Origin: Siniperca chuatsi
Lineage: Eukaryota; Chordata; Actinopteri; Centrarchiformes; Sinipercidae
Length of the DNA stretch: 64,000 nt
Assembly (NCBI RefSeq): GCF_020085105.1
Contig: NC_058058.1
Span: forward strand, 5,186,675 to 5,250,674
Direction: 5' to 3'
Below, piece after piece: positions 45,436 to 61,439 of this stretch (its first letter is position 1; each line of letters begins with the position of its first letter). The position numbers and the translations under genes are program-made. Under the pieces are notes generated by a model. The model had not been told where the DNA came from and made no database searches. It saw only the letters and a program-made list of their open reading frames with translations.

Positions 45436-48400
45436 ATGGCGCTATCAAATGTCCTCGAAACTCCTGCAGCGGGGTTTAATTTCGACAACGCGGCGAGGTA
45501 TGAGCTTCTTTTTTTATGTCTTCTGAGCAGCAGACTGTATCGATAATGACAAAAAACAAAACGCAACTCAATGTCTGAGCTTTCACCGGGATCAAAAGTG
45601 AAAGTAACTTTTTTCTTGCTTGTTGATCAGTTAAATCAAGGAAACAATATAGTGATGATGTGTTCACGGTTATTACTTTAACTATAATATATATATTCAA
45701 AAGCTGACCCCCCTCTCCTGTTACCCCCACTATCCCCCTCTAGGAACGCTGCATTAGAGGGTCTTTTTGAAGGAGGACAGGCACCTAAACCTCTGAAAAC
45801 AGGCACCACGATAGCAGGGCTGGTGTTCAAGGCGAGTATAAAGCTGGTTAAACTGAAAACATGTATGGACCAAAACAGTGACTTTCTACACTGCAGTCTG
45901 TGAACTATAAATGGATTCTTTACATTGTTTTTCAAAGCATACCAGATTGACTTTCTTTTTTACTTCCAGGCAGCCAATGTTTATCATTAATTCCTGTATA
46001 ATATAAAGGGAAACTTGCAGAAACATATAACTGCCATTAAAACAAAAACCCCAGTACACTTGGTTACTAATATCCCAATTCATCTGTGCTGCAGGATGGG
46101 GTGGTGCTGGGAGCAGACACAAGAGCTACCTCCAGTGAAGTGGTGGCCGACAAGATGTGCGCCAAGATCCATTACATTGCTCCAAATATATAGTAAGTCC
46201 ATGAGCGGAGACATCTACCTTCAGATATTCTGACTGTCATCAGTCTGCGATGTTCAGTGCTGTTACTGTTCTTTTGAAGTGAAGTGTTATCATTTGCTTT
46301 TTTGGTGAACTGCACATTTCACCATAAACTGCCTCCTTAACTTCCATTTAAGTGATTTCCTACATACCCCAGAATGCCCTACAGTGACCTTGTATTAAGT
46401 ATTAAGATTTGCCACATAAGAACATTTACAGCTGGAAAGAAAGCACTTGTAAATACAGTAACGCACTACTGAAGAGATGCAAGTTGTTGTTGCATTGCAT
46501 TCTGGGCTACTGAGGCTACTGTAGGAGAAGAAATACGTTGCTCCATCTTTTGTGTGATGAATTTCTGTGGTTGTTGAAGCAAAGTAGTGGCTCGAGAAAG
46601 AAGCCATTGCTCTACTTTTCCCTCTTTCTCTTCTCTTTAATCTTTCCCTCTCTGACTTCCCAATTCCCTTTTTCTTCTCTTCTTTAACAATCTCTCTAAT
46701 GCCTCTTTCTCTCTCTCTCTCTCCCTAGTTGTTGTGGAGCAGGTACAGCAGCAGATACAGAGAAGACCACCGATCTTCTCTCCTCCAACCTCACCATTTT
46801 CTCTCTGAACAGCGGGAGGAACCCTCGTGTCGTCATGGCCGTCAACATACTACAGGATATGCTGTACAGGTTTGTGTTGCACGCGCACATGTACCTGTGT
46901 CTAGAGGTGTGTGAGTGAGTTAAACACAAGTTAAACTCACAGTTCGTTTAAAAACTGTGGTGTTAATCAGGCCTCCCATGTTTTGATCTCTGTGTCCCTC
47001 AGGTATCACGGCCAAATTGGTGCCAATCTTATACTGGGAGGAGTAGATTGTACTGGGAACCACCTGTACACGGTGGGGCCATATGGGAGCGTAAATAAGG
47101 TGCCTTACCTAGCAATGGGTATGTGACATAACACTGTTTTGTTAGCGCTGGCAGCACTGTTACTGCAACATGTTTTTGTTACTGCTCAGGCTAACCACCT
47201 AGGTCTTGTTTTTTATGTTTCAAATGTGTCATTTTTTGTATAAAATAGGTTTTAAAGAAACCAGAGTGTTTGAAATGGTAAATTCAAGAGTCTATATAGA
47301 CAGATTAACTACCATTACTACTATTATCAATGCCAGATCATATCAAAACATGCTCTATTCTATATTAAAGTGTCAGAGATTATGACTTTGTCTATAATTC
47401 TATAATTTACCAATATAAATTGCATTCTCCATTTTCATTTGCTGCAGTTGTGCATTTTCTTCAGTCTCAGACTCCATCCAATCTGTTTCATCTGACTTCA
47501 CTTTGTGTCCATGCAGGATCTGGTGATCTGGCTGCTCTTGGGATCCTAGAGGACGGGTTCAAACCTGACCTGGAGGTACGCCACCTGGACAGCTGTTACA
47601 TGTTGTGACAATGATTGTTAGTCGATCATTTAGACATGAACACAAAATTATTTCACTTACTTTTGGGCATCTTTAATTGAATAATTGCAGTGTTGCAGGG
47701 CTGTTGGCCAAATAAGCCTCTCGATTATGAAGTTAACAGTTGAGAAAATGTTAAAAACCATTAATTTTCCTCCCTGTTGAATTGTGTCTGTTACCAAATA
47801 GAAAAACTGAAAGGGCATTTGGGAATTGCCACAAATGGATCATTTAGAATTGATGAATGCTTCTGTCTTCTCCTTTGTGTTCTGTGTGTCTCTGTTTGCC
47901 CTTTTCTCCATCATCTCTCTCAGCTGGAGGAGGCGAAGGAGCTGGTGCGTGTTGCCATCCACGCAGGAATCATGAGTGACCTCGGCTCAGGCAACAACAT
48001 CGACATCTGTGTCATCACCAGACAGGGAGTGGACTACATCAGACCCTACCAGGAGTCAGAGTACAAAGACAATAGGTAGGCCAGTATGAGTATGACATTA
48101 TTCAAGATCTGCTCTCTGGACAGAATCTTAAAAGGATAGATTTTAGAAAGTGAGAACATATTTAAAGGGTATTTGGTGAGTTTTTATCTTGAACCATGTC
48201 TGCAAATCAGATTTCCATCTCAGTCAGTAGTGAATATCTTTAGTCTGTACCTGGCAGTGTGATTAAGCATGAACTTTTTATGTACTAAATTGTGACTTAA
48301 CCTATTAGCTTTTTAGTCCTTAAACAACTTACCACTTTAAAACTAGAACAATAGTATTGACTCACACTGTTCAACAATGACCACTGCATACTGTTTTAAA

Positions 48401-48721
48401 AGTGGATGATGCAAAGCATGCTGCTTTTGATAAGTCCTTCCCCCCTCAACTTTCCTCAACGCTGGCCCCCATTTAAGCTTAGGAAAACACACAGTAGGCC
48501 ACGTTTGTCATGCAGGGACCCAAAGTAAAGTCTGGTTTTTGGTCACATTTTGTACATGCAAAGATTTTTCATTTTATGAAGGGTTAATGGAGTATCATTA
48601 ACTCTGTAAAACAACAAGGTTTAATGATTGATCCAGCTTCACCCATGAAAAGAAACTAGTGAATCTATAGTGCCTAGCTTTTCTAATTCAGTGTCAAAGA
48701 TTAACTCCACATTTCATTTAA

Positions 48722-48810
<89 letters not shown>

Positions 48811-48952
48811 AATATCTATCTATTTCTCCCTCTCCCCTAGGAAAATGAAATACAGATATCGTCCAGGCACGACACCGGTTCTGACAGAGAAAGTAGTCCC
48901 CTTAAAGCTGGAGGTTGTACAGGAGACCGTGCAGCAGATGGACACAGCCTGA
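45436..48952 (+). CDS. psmb13a: Proteasome subunit beta type 13a (MECL1/PSMB10-like, beta2i)
   Basis: Trypsin-like beta2-type catalytic subunit of the fish immunoproteasome, counterpart of mammalian PSMB10. Exons: 45436-45497, 45744-45831, 46095-46192, 46729-46869, 47003-47118, 47517-47575, 47924-48075, 48841-48952; 275 aa (human PSMB10 is 273). N-terminal propeptide of 41 aa with [14 protein letters not shown], then Thr1 of [20 protein letters not shown]. Asp17 and Lys33 are present, and residue 53 by count is Glu, as in beta2i, versus Asp in constitutive beta2. The C-terminal arm [10 protein letters not shown]...[13 protein letters not shown] is typical of beta2 subunits, where it wraps beta3. 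Intron 2 has a GC donor (TTCAAG|gcgagt). The last intron holds a large (TATC)n array. A polyadenylation signal lies at 49201-49206. It could also be named psmb10; I chose psmb13a by locus convention. Confidence 0.94.
48722..48826 (+). repeat. (TATC)n microsatellite in the last psmb13a intron
   Basis: About 22 TATC units followed by an interrupted tail, seen directly. It ends only about 14 bp before the acceptor of the last exon and therefore supplies part of its pyrimidine-rich tract. Confidence 0.96.
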
Positions 48953-49200
48953 GCCACGACGCACAATCACACTACAACATTTAGCAGCAAAAGGAAAAGT
49001 CTTTAATTTCATTACATCTTTATTCACTAGAATTAAAATATATAGTAGTGAAACATCACAGACATTTTATTAACACTGTCGTCATGGTTTCTACTCTGCT
49101 GCTGTGCTTCACTGTGATGTGGAATAGTTGGCAGGAAGATTTGGCCATACTGAAAAAACTGTAACATGTTTTCACAATATGGAATAATTAAAAATCATTG

Positions 49201-49206
49201 AATAAA
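49201..49206 (+). terminator. psmb13a: psmb13a polyadenylation signal
   Basis: AATAAA about 250 bp after the psmb13a stop codon, followed by a T/GT-rich stretch. The rest of 48953-49700 holds no gene. Confidence 0.6.
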
Positions 49207-49716
49207 ATTCTATTTGACCCTTGTTTTCAAGTTGTGTAATTATTTATTGTTTCAATGTAATATTTTAATCTCCAAACAGCAGCCCTCTACTTATGATAAC
49301 AGACCCAGTAAAAATAAGAGCTCATAGGCTGCTGCATGTTATGTGCATTTAAATAATTAACATGTCATTAACCTAACTGTATTTTTACAATTTTTAAATA
49401 TGCAAACACGCATTAATAACCTCTGCTGGCTTCCCCAAACCTGAGTGTTGCATTTCCGCTTAGAGACTGATGACGCGAAAAATATAGTGCTCTTCTATTG
49501 GTTTATGCTGTTTTGAGCACTTTTTTTTTAATTTAAGCTGAATATCACGGAGGTTTTTATGATTCTTAGGTTTTTTTGTTTTGATCAGTTAACTTTTTGA
49601 TTTGCAAAAAACAGCCAGGATTGGCCTAATTAATAGTTGTGCGTCGGTTTCGTGTTGCTGACTAATTTTGCATGTTATTTCGAGAGGACAGGACTGCATG
49701 CACACAGTTTTCAAAC

Positions 49717-49729
49717 CCTTTCACTTTCG
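49717..49729 (-). promoter_or_regulatory. psmb8: ISRE-like element upstream of psmb8
   Basis: cctttcactttcg, i.e. CGAAAGTGAAAGG on the minus strand: two GAAA cores spaced by two bases, as in ISRE and IRF sites. It is about 125 bp upstream of the psmb8 start codon. Function is inferred; interferon induction of PSMB8 is established in vertebrates. Confidence 0.6.
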
Positions 49730-49853
49730 AATTCTTTGTCACGTACAAGGAAATGTTCCTTGACGCATTGTCAATCGCCTTCGTCATTTTGGAAAACGTA
49801 ACACCTAAACTATAGAATACAATTAGAATATAGTTTATCCACTTTAATACATA

Positions 49854-53702
<3,849 letters not shown>

Positions 53703-55589
53703 GTTTGACCCCTAAACACGGATCAGCCTCAGCACTATGAACGCAGTCCAATGATGCGTTTCTTTCCAAAATTATGTTTGAACGTTTTTGTTTTTGTTGT
53801 CAAAATCAGATGTCAACTATTTCAGTGTTGAAATAAATCACCTACTTTGTCTTGCAGCAGAGTGTGTAAGGAAGTGTGTGGTCCATTTCTGATTTTGGAT
53901 CAATTAAATGTCAGTCAGAGCATGAAATGCCTCGTAGAACCATTTATTTCCCTTCATATCAACTTAACTTTGCAGGATCAAGTTGTCATCATACATTGTT
54001 AAGATCTTTGTTTGGTTATTGTTCTTTATCTTATGTAATGTCGATACTGTTCATGTTAATACTCTCCAAACTTACATGTTTCAGTGTAGTAATTTGTGGT
54101 TTGTGCTAACCATAAAATACTCTTGTCAATTCAACACACAGCTCCAAATAAAGACTGTTTTTCAACTCCGTGCTTTGTCCTGTGATGATTATCCTGAACT
54201 GATACTTTATGTTGCTTTATGATATAAAGCGTCAGGTACAAACTTGAAAATGAGAAGAATTAGATTTATCTTTTTGAAACAAAGCAAGGCAGTAAAAATG
54301 TATTGATATGTGAGTGATGTGTAAAATCTAAATAATATTCATGTCTCTGTCCTAGTTTACTGTCAACCACATAGTTATTCAATTGATTGTCATCACATTT
54401 TCACCATAAGGTTAAACTATCTTGTAGTTTAGAACAAAAAAAGTATATTATTTCTATATCGAGCTGTGGAAGAAACATTTTAGATGCATAACCTGATCAT
54501 TACAGAATTCGGTTTTTGTATTGCTGGGCATCTGGTGAAATGTGATTACAAACATACAGGATGCGCCAAACCTCAACCAGATCTTGCAAACGGAAAAAAT
54601 AAGCCCTAAACCTGTTAGGTGACATGTCTAAAGCTCCTGATAACTGGTGTTACAGTGTCTCCAAACACAGAAGAAACTGGGTTATATCACTTAATGTAAA
54701 TATAGTACTTTTGTATTTGTATGTATGGTTTATTATAGAATTTATAGTTTAAAATATTATATAGGTTGGCAATGCAAATATACACAATATAATTTTTCAC
54801 ACAGAATATGAAAAGTACTGTAGTGGCAACAGCTGTGACGTCATCTGTTTCCATGCAGAACTCAGCCACAGAGGTTTTCCTAATGGAGGTTTTGGTCTTC
54901 AGGCCAGTCAACATTAATCTTCACAGGTCTGTGAGGATCTGTTTGTTTTCTCGCACTTATCCTGTGAAGCTAGCACAACGCTAGCAGTTAAATAAATGAC
55001 TTTAAAAAATTAAATAATCATCAACGGATATTTTTTGATAAAATAATATACACAAAATGTTATCACAGCTATATAATCACCATAGGATGTGGGTGAGTGT
55101 ATCTCTATCGTATTTTATACAGCAGGTATAACCTACAGCACATTATATAGTTAGAAAAAGAGTTGGTTTGGAGAAGTCACAGAACTGGAGAGTTTCTTGA
55201 CTGTGTGACGTCATCAGTTGCCAGGCAGATTTCAGTGCAACAGGTTATTTCAGGGGAAACCCAAAGCACCACACTGCCCTGAGCCTGGATATGAAGGAGG
55301 GCTGAGTGGGTCTGCCAAGTCTTATACACACTGATAAAATAAAATATACACACACACAAGCAGAAAGAGAGAGAGCTGTCAGTTGAGACTAACTGCCCCC
55401 CCTCAGAAAAACTGACCAGTCTCACAACAGCACTGCTTTCCAAACACCAATCAGAGGAAACCAAATTATAAAGCAATGTAAAGAAACCTATTTGGAAAGA
55501 AGAAACTAAAAGCCAAAGTAGATCAGGATGTTATCATGACCCTAAAAAAGAGATTATTAATCAGCAGAATATCTCTCTACTGTCAGAGA

Positions 55590-55930
55590 CAGAAAGCAGA
55601 GACAGCTAAACAACTACAGGCTCAGTGACCACAAACTGGCAATCGAAAAGGAAGACACAAAAAATCATGGCAACCAAAAGAAAACAGAATATGTGGTCAC
55701 TGTTCGACAGGTGAGGTTGAGACAGAGATGCACTTCCTCCTGCAATGTACAACATTGAATGAAAGAAGGAACCTTTACTTTAACAAGTTCAACTCTAATC
55801 TCAGATTTCAAAGAGCTAAATGACCTCTCAAAATTAAAAATACTCGTAGGAGAAGGAGGCAGGGCAGATCCTGCTGCCTGATATGTATCAACATGCCACA
55901 ACCTGAGGGACAGTGAGTGACCTACACACA
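55590..55930 (+). pseudogene. Frame-broken LINE fragment with a CxxC zinc-binding motif
   Basis: On the plus strand the fragment reads YRLSDHKLAIEK, then after a one-base shift GRHKKSWQPKENRICGHCST and GEVETEMHFLLQCTTLNERR, ending in stops. The spacing C-x2-C...H-x4-C is the zinc-knuckle-like module found at the end of fish LINE polymerases and related repeats. One frameshift and several stops make it non-functional. It probably continues to about 55920 (AQYVSTCHNLRD-like region). Recognition is by motif only. Confidence 0.65.
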
Positions 55931-57185
55931 CATCTTACTTATCTGTATATATTTTAATATACGACCTACACACACACACTCATTAAAAAAATGTTTCAGT
56001 GTTTAGTTTTCACTTTTTATGTATTTGTATTTTAACTGCAAGTCTACAATTTATTATTATTAGTATCCCCTTACTTATCTCTATATATTTTAATATCACA
56101 ATTCTTCTGTTTATGTATGTTTATATTTTACACATGCTTTGGCAATGTTAACATCTGTTTCCTATGATAATAATGCCCTACTGAATTGATTTGAACTGAG
56201 AAACACATGAATCAGCAGTTTTAAACATTAATATATTTTTTTCCTCTATTTTTTGTTAATAAGCCTCCTATGATAGACATGACATTTTAATTTTGTGTTA
56301 AGACCTTTCTTATTAGACCATGTGAAAGAGAGTTTGCAAAATAATTTCACAAAAAAGGTCTCAAACAAACAAAACCATCACTATAATTTTCTTTTCATGT
56401 TGTGAAAAGTCAAATCCCCCCTTCAGTCATCTGTAAAGAATCACAAAATACTTTTGTTCTTAGTTTAACGTCTACAGGTCAGAGCCACGTTCATTTAGTC
56501 TCTGTGACATTAGTGAAAACTCAGGAAATATTAAAATAATTGTACCTACAGTCACAGATGTGTAAGCATATATTGTATGATGAATCACAAAAAGACAGAA
56601 ATTTGGAGAATTAGGGACTTTATTGTTTAAGCAAAACAACAGTACAAAAGTAATGAACCCAACACAAGAGGTGATTTTGAGCATCGCTGATCAATTTCTG
56701 TTTAAAAAACTGAGAAAACATCCCCTCCCTAAACACTAGCAGAAAATATTTTCAAGAAAATGTATAATCTAAAATTAAACTATAATAATGGCTCTAAACA
56801 GATCAAAAGATAAAAATTATGAAACAAAAAACAACAACATACTCCTGATTAATTAACCTCAAAAACATTTTTTTTTGGTTGAAAACAAAACAAGATATTT
56901 CAATTCGATCAGTTTTAAAGAAATATACAAGCAAACTTTTTACACAACTGGAAAATAATAATTTTTATTGATGCTTATATTTTGTGTGTGTGTGTGTGCG
57001 CGCACATAGGGGTGGGCAACATTGATACAACCTATCATTGTAATTTAATTTCATGCTGTATTCATGATGTCGTACATTTTCTGGAAATTAAAATAAGAAA
57101 CCATTTAGTGATGTAGCAGTAACCAGATGGAAATACGTGTCCAATGATTTACGTACAAATCAATATAATTCAGCACAGTGATGTA

Positions 57186-57350
57186 AAACTCCATCCATCC
57201 ATTTCCTGTCCGGCTCGTCCTGCTGAGAGTCGCGGGGACTGGAGTCAATCCCAGCATGCACTGGGCGAGAGGTGGAGTACAGTTTATCACCAGGAGTAAC
57301 ACCGACAGACAACCATTACATTGACACCTACAGGCAATTTAGGGTGTCCA
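57186..57350 (+). repeat. Degraded dispersed fish repeat
   Basis: ccatccatttcctgtccggc ... gtcgcggggactggagtcaa tcccagcatgcactgggcga ... tttaggg. This is a recognisable but diverged copy of a widespread teleost repeat, likely the 3' part of a LINE. Family not assigned. Confidence 0.5.
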
Positions 57351-57549
57351 GTTTCCGTAGAACATTTTAGTATGCTGCTGATTGATTTGCAGTATTGCCT
57401 ACAGTGATCTAATACAACCAGTTAACCAAAGAACGGCTTTATCAGTATAAATACTATAGAAAACTCTCTGCTGATTTATAAATATGTTATCTCAAGGTAT
57501 ATATCATCATATTGCCAGACCCTATGAGTATATATTTATGAAAATGGGA

Positions 57550-57601
<52 letters not shown>
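57550..57601 (+). repeat. (TG)n microsatellite
   Basis: About 25 uninterrupted TG dinucleotides, seen directly. Confidence 0.98.
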
Positions 57602-57602
<1 letters not shown>

Positions 57603-58345
57603 AATATATGTATATTTACAATCATAATTGATTTTATCAGAAAACCCCAAAACCAGAAGTATTAAACTGTAACTATGGTGGATTTGTTTTAGATGAACAC
57701 ACAAATGTTTAAATCAGTTATGTATGTATGAAGAGTGCTGTGATGCTTTTATTGTTTTGAATCTTGTGTTTTACTTCTCTTCAAGAAAAAAAATATGAAT
57801 CGTCCTCGTTTGATTTCCCCACATTTAAGAAAACATTTTATCAGAGGAAATGTCACAAAATTAAACTAAATAATTAAAATAATTTAATGTCAACATCTAT
57901 TTTTTATGTTTGTCAAATATTTGTCAATTTATTTTTAAATTTGTTTTCTTTGTATTCAAACCAATAAGCATCAACTACTAGATTCCCAACCCTGATTCTA
58001 TCAGTTTATGATATGATGACGAATAACCAATGAAGTCCCAGTTTACGGAGGACGATGTGGAGGCACCGCTCCTTGTTCCAGTGCAAAATTTATCCATAAA
58101 CCTAAAGAGACAAACAGAAAAGAAATGGCATTAAATAGAAAACAAATTAATTTACTATAAACGTTTGAAAAGTTCAATTCCACAAAGCCTCATATTTACA
58201 GTTTCATTTAGACTCGTGTCGTCTAAAGTGGATAAAGAAACAATCTCAGCAGGTTCTTTTACAAAGCAGCTCTGTTTAACAACAGGTGTGAAATTCATGT
58301 CCCGTATGAAGCAACTCACTGTGTTCAGGGTGGTGTGTTTTTCAT

Positions 58346-61041
58346 TTAGGCCTTTGGATTCAGCTCCTCCAAGACGTCAGAGCCGTTTACAGCTGTAAGG
58401 TTAGAAACACATTGTTAGCCCTCATCCTGCTCTGATCGGACTCTGTGTTTTACAAACTGCTGACACTGCAGGAAACAGTCCTGAAAACGTTCTTCAGCAC
58501 AAAATCCAGACACCCTTTTTAATCTACAGAGAGCATGTCAGGTCAGAGAAAATAGAATAAAAACAGGTTTTACTCACGAGATGGAGGGCGTTTGGCTGAA
58601 ATAAAAGAAAAGACAAATTATTAATGTTGTTACAGTTAAAAATGCCAGACTTTGTCACCTTCTTTCCAGTGAGGATCCCTCTTCTACTCACTCAAACTGA
58701 TAAATAAATCCCTTCTACCTTTCCTTTCGATCTTTCAGTATTTCTTTTCCTATCACCTCTCCCACATCATCATGCTACAGTCATATGATCATGAAACTGT
58801 GGCTCTGGGCCTTACATCGCTTACTGTTGGTTGAAACGATTTTGGTGTGCTGGGAATTAAACCTTGTTTCACTTTTGGAATCTGGACAAAACATCAACTC
58901 AAAGTCTAAAATCAAAATACAAAAACAGAGAGAGACTGTTTTCGTTTTGGTCTCTCACCATTCTTCTTTTTGTAAATGAAGAATCCAATGGCAGCGACGG
59001 CGACAAGAGCAAGAACGGCCACTGCAGCAATGATGATGACAGTCATGGAAATGGGATTCCCTGTTGAGCAGAAAACAACAAAACATAGTCACAACCTGTA
59101 CAGATGAAGCAGGTTAGAGGAGGAGAACATCCATTTGTCAACCAGACCTCAGTCCTGTATATAGACATCATATGTTTGTTTGTCCTGCTGTTGTTAATTT
59201 AAATGTTTATCCCCACTCGTCTGGACATAATTACTGTATCTATGCTTGTTTATTCTTGTCTGGCTTTGTTGTCTTTGTTTAGCTGTTTGTCTTTGTTGGT
59301 TTCTGTCCCATATGTCTTTGTTTTTGGCACAATGAGAGCTTCTGACAATCATATTCAAACTCCTTTTTCACAGTCAGCATACTTGGCCAATAAACTTTAT
59401 TCTGTCTGATTTACTGACAGTTACATACATTCACCCAGTTATTAAATAATTCAATCTACTCATCTTCTAAAACTGACCAGTAGTTGAGTCAATACAGTGT
59501 CAATAATCTCTGAACTGCGGTTACACATGGTCTGAAAAAAAAAGCTCTCAAACTTTGTTTAAGTTAATTTTTTTACAATGATTTAAAAACTAAAATAAAT
59601 TTACAAAGGTGGTAAAAAACAAATTTCAAAATATAAAATGAAACCAAAAAAACGTTTTATGTTTTGTATGAAACATTATTTTTCTATATTAATCAAAGCA
59701 GCACAAAAACATTGTGGTGGACTACTTTGACTTTTAACTGAAATAAACTTTTTTTTTTTTAAAAGGTGGGCACGTTTACTGGTTTAAAACTGATCTTCGC
59801 ATTAAAATTAGATCTAAAAACTAGATCAAAGAAACTAACAACAAAACAATATGAGGAAACAAAACTTCCCATCCAACACACATGAAAATACATGAACTGC
59901 AGGACTGTTACGGTAAAATAAAGATTTCCCACCTTCATCATTTCTGATACCAGTCTTACCTTCGTTGCTCCTGATCACTGCTTTGTCCAGTTTGGTGACG
60001 ATGTCCTCCTTCACACCAGAGAGCTGAAACACACAGTCGTACTTCCTCCAGTCTTCAGGTGTGACTGATGAAAGTTTCAGGTCAACACTCATCTGGAAGG
60101 ATCCATCGTGGTTGGGGAGGATCTCTCCGTGCTCCACCTCCTCATGAAGCTCCTCTCCATCTTTCCTCCAGAACATCACGGCTCTGTCAGGGTAGAAACC
60201 TGTAGCGTGGCAGCTGACTGGAGAGGAGGGAGTCTTCTGGAGGAGAGACACTGAGGGAAGCTCTGGAGAGTAAAGACAAAGACAGTTTATAGGTTCTTTA
60301 TTATTATGTACTGGATATTAATATTATCATTCCTGTTTAATGTAATGTATTTTAAATGCCTTAGTAACACATACACTATATATAAACCTCATTGAAGTGT
60401 AAATGAGAAAAGAAGGGAGGGACAGAGGGGAAAAGACAGATGAAGAGCGATGAGGAGGGGGGGCAGTGAGTGTGAGAAGAGACAGAGAGAAACTGAGACA
60501 GACAGAAACATGGCCGAGAGAAAATGGAGGGAACGAGTGGTGATAAGTGTGTGGGAGAGAGTGAGAGGAAATGGGGTAAAGGGAGAGGGAGGCAGAGAGA
60601 TGAAGAGAGGTGAGACGACATGAGAGGAAGAGAAATGTGTGTAAACAAAGTGGGTCTCTGTATGTTGGTTCATTTTATTGTAATGTTACTGTTGGTTAGA
60701 AACAAATGAGGCATATTAACATTGTTGTGTCCATGAAACTACATCAGGTCATGTGATTCTACCTGTTCTCAGCAGAGAGCTCCTCCCATAGTCCAAATAC
60801 TTCTTCAGCCACTCAGTGCAAATCTGGGTGAGGTAGTTCTTGTCCTGTGCGATCAAAGCTTTGTTATTATCCCACTTGTGTTTGGTGATGACAGCCTGTT
60901 GTTTTGGAGCGATCCATGTCTCTGTCTTCAGGTCAAATGCTATGAAGTCTTCTCCGTCATAACCATCTTGATAATATACATTGATCTCATTAGTCTCATC
61001 ATCCCACTCACAGCCGTACATCCTCTGGTTAATGTGGACAC
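58346..61041 (-). CDS. MHC class I heavy chain, U lineage (3' part of gene)
   Basis: Peptide-presenting class I alpha chain. Exons seen: alpha2 60763-61041, alpha3 59960-60262, connecting/transmembrane 58959-59060, 18-bp cytoplasmic microexon 58578-58595, last exon 58346-58392. All phases join without stops. Alpha2 starts GVHINQRMYGCEWDDETNE; the Cys pair is in YGC and QIC. Peptide C-terminus anchors equivalent to human T143, K146, W147, Y159 and Y171 are kept (TKHKW, NYL, KYL), which argues for classical function. Alpha3 has the Ig-type Cys pair (VSCHATGFYP; KYDC). The transmembrane helix is VIIIAAVAVLALVAVAAIGF followed by IYKKKN, and the tail ends SDVLEELNPKA. Leader and alpha1 exons are missing: upstream lies a long intron with (CT)n and a LINE up to the window edge, so completeness cannot be judged. 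Confidence 0.93.
60390..60625. repeat. Purine-rich low-complexity tract in MHC class I intron
   Basis: GA-rich sequence (gagggacagaggggaaaaga and similar) between the alpha2 and alpha3 exons. It is irregular, not a clean microsatellite. The open frames on its C/T strand are artefacts of composition. Confidence 0.7.
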
Positions 61042-61043
61042 CT

Positions 61044-61135
61044 GAGAGAGAGAGAGAGAGAGAGAGAAAAAAAGAGAGAGAGAGAGAAAGAGAGATTTCT
61101 TACGTAAAAAGAGAGAGAGAGAGAGAGAGAAAAAG

Positions 61136-61173
<38 letters not shown>

Positions 61174-61235
61174 AGAGAAAGAGAAAAGAGAAAAGAGAGA
61201 GAAAAAGAGAGAGAGAGAGAGAGAGAAAAGAGAGA

Positions 61236-61286
<51 letters not shown>

Positions 61287-61291
61287 AAGAG

Positions 61292-61329
<38 letters not shown>

Positions 61330-61429
61330 AGAGAGAAAAGAGAGAGAAAGAAGAGAGAGAGAGAAAGAGAGAGAGAGAAAGAGAGAGAGAGAGAAGAAGA
61401 GAGAGAGAAAGAGAGAGAAAAAGAGAGAG
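61044..61429. repeat. (GA)n tract abutting the alpha2 splice acceptor
   Basis: About 385 bp almost entirely of GA with AAAG/AGAA variants on plus, so (CT)n on the gene strand. It ends 2 bases from the alpha2 exon: the acceptor reads ctctctctctcag|GTGTCC. The tract is the polypyrimidine tract of this intron, greatly extended. It creates long Arg/Glu and Ser/Leu open frames that are not genes. Confidence 0.97.
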
Positions 61430-61439
61430 AATTTTTAAA

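Larger units (their letters stand above)
53703..58345. other. Intergenic between psmb8 and MHC class I
   Basis: No intact gene. It contains a broken LINE protein fragment (about 55590-55930), a repeat remnant (57186-57350) and a (TG)n array (57550-57601), listed separately. Candidate MHC class I polyadenylation signals on the minus strand (TTTATT) lie at 57928-57933 and 57748-57753. Confidence 0.5.

Noticed and set aside
48722-48826. Possible CRISPR-like regular array
   Set aside because: Simple tetranucleotide tandem repeat without spacers in a eukaryotic intron.
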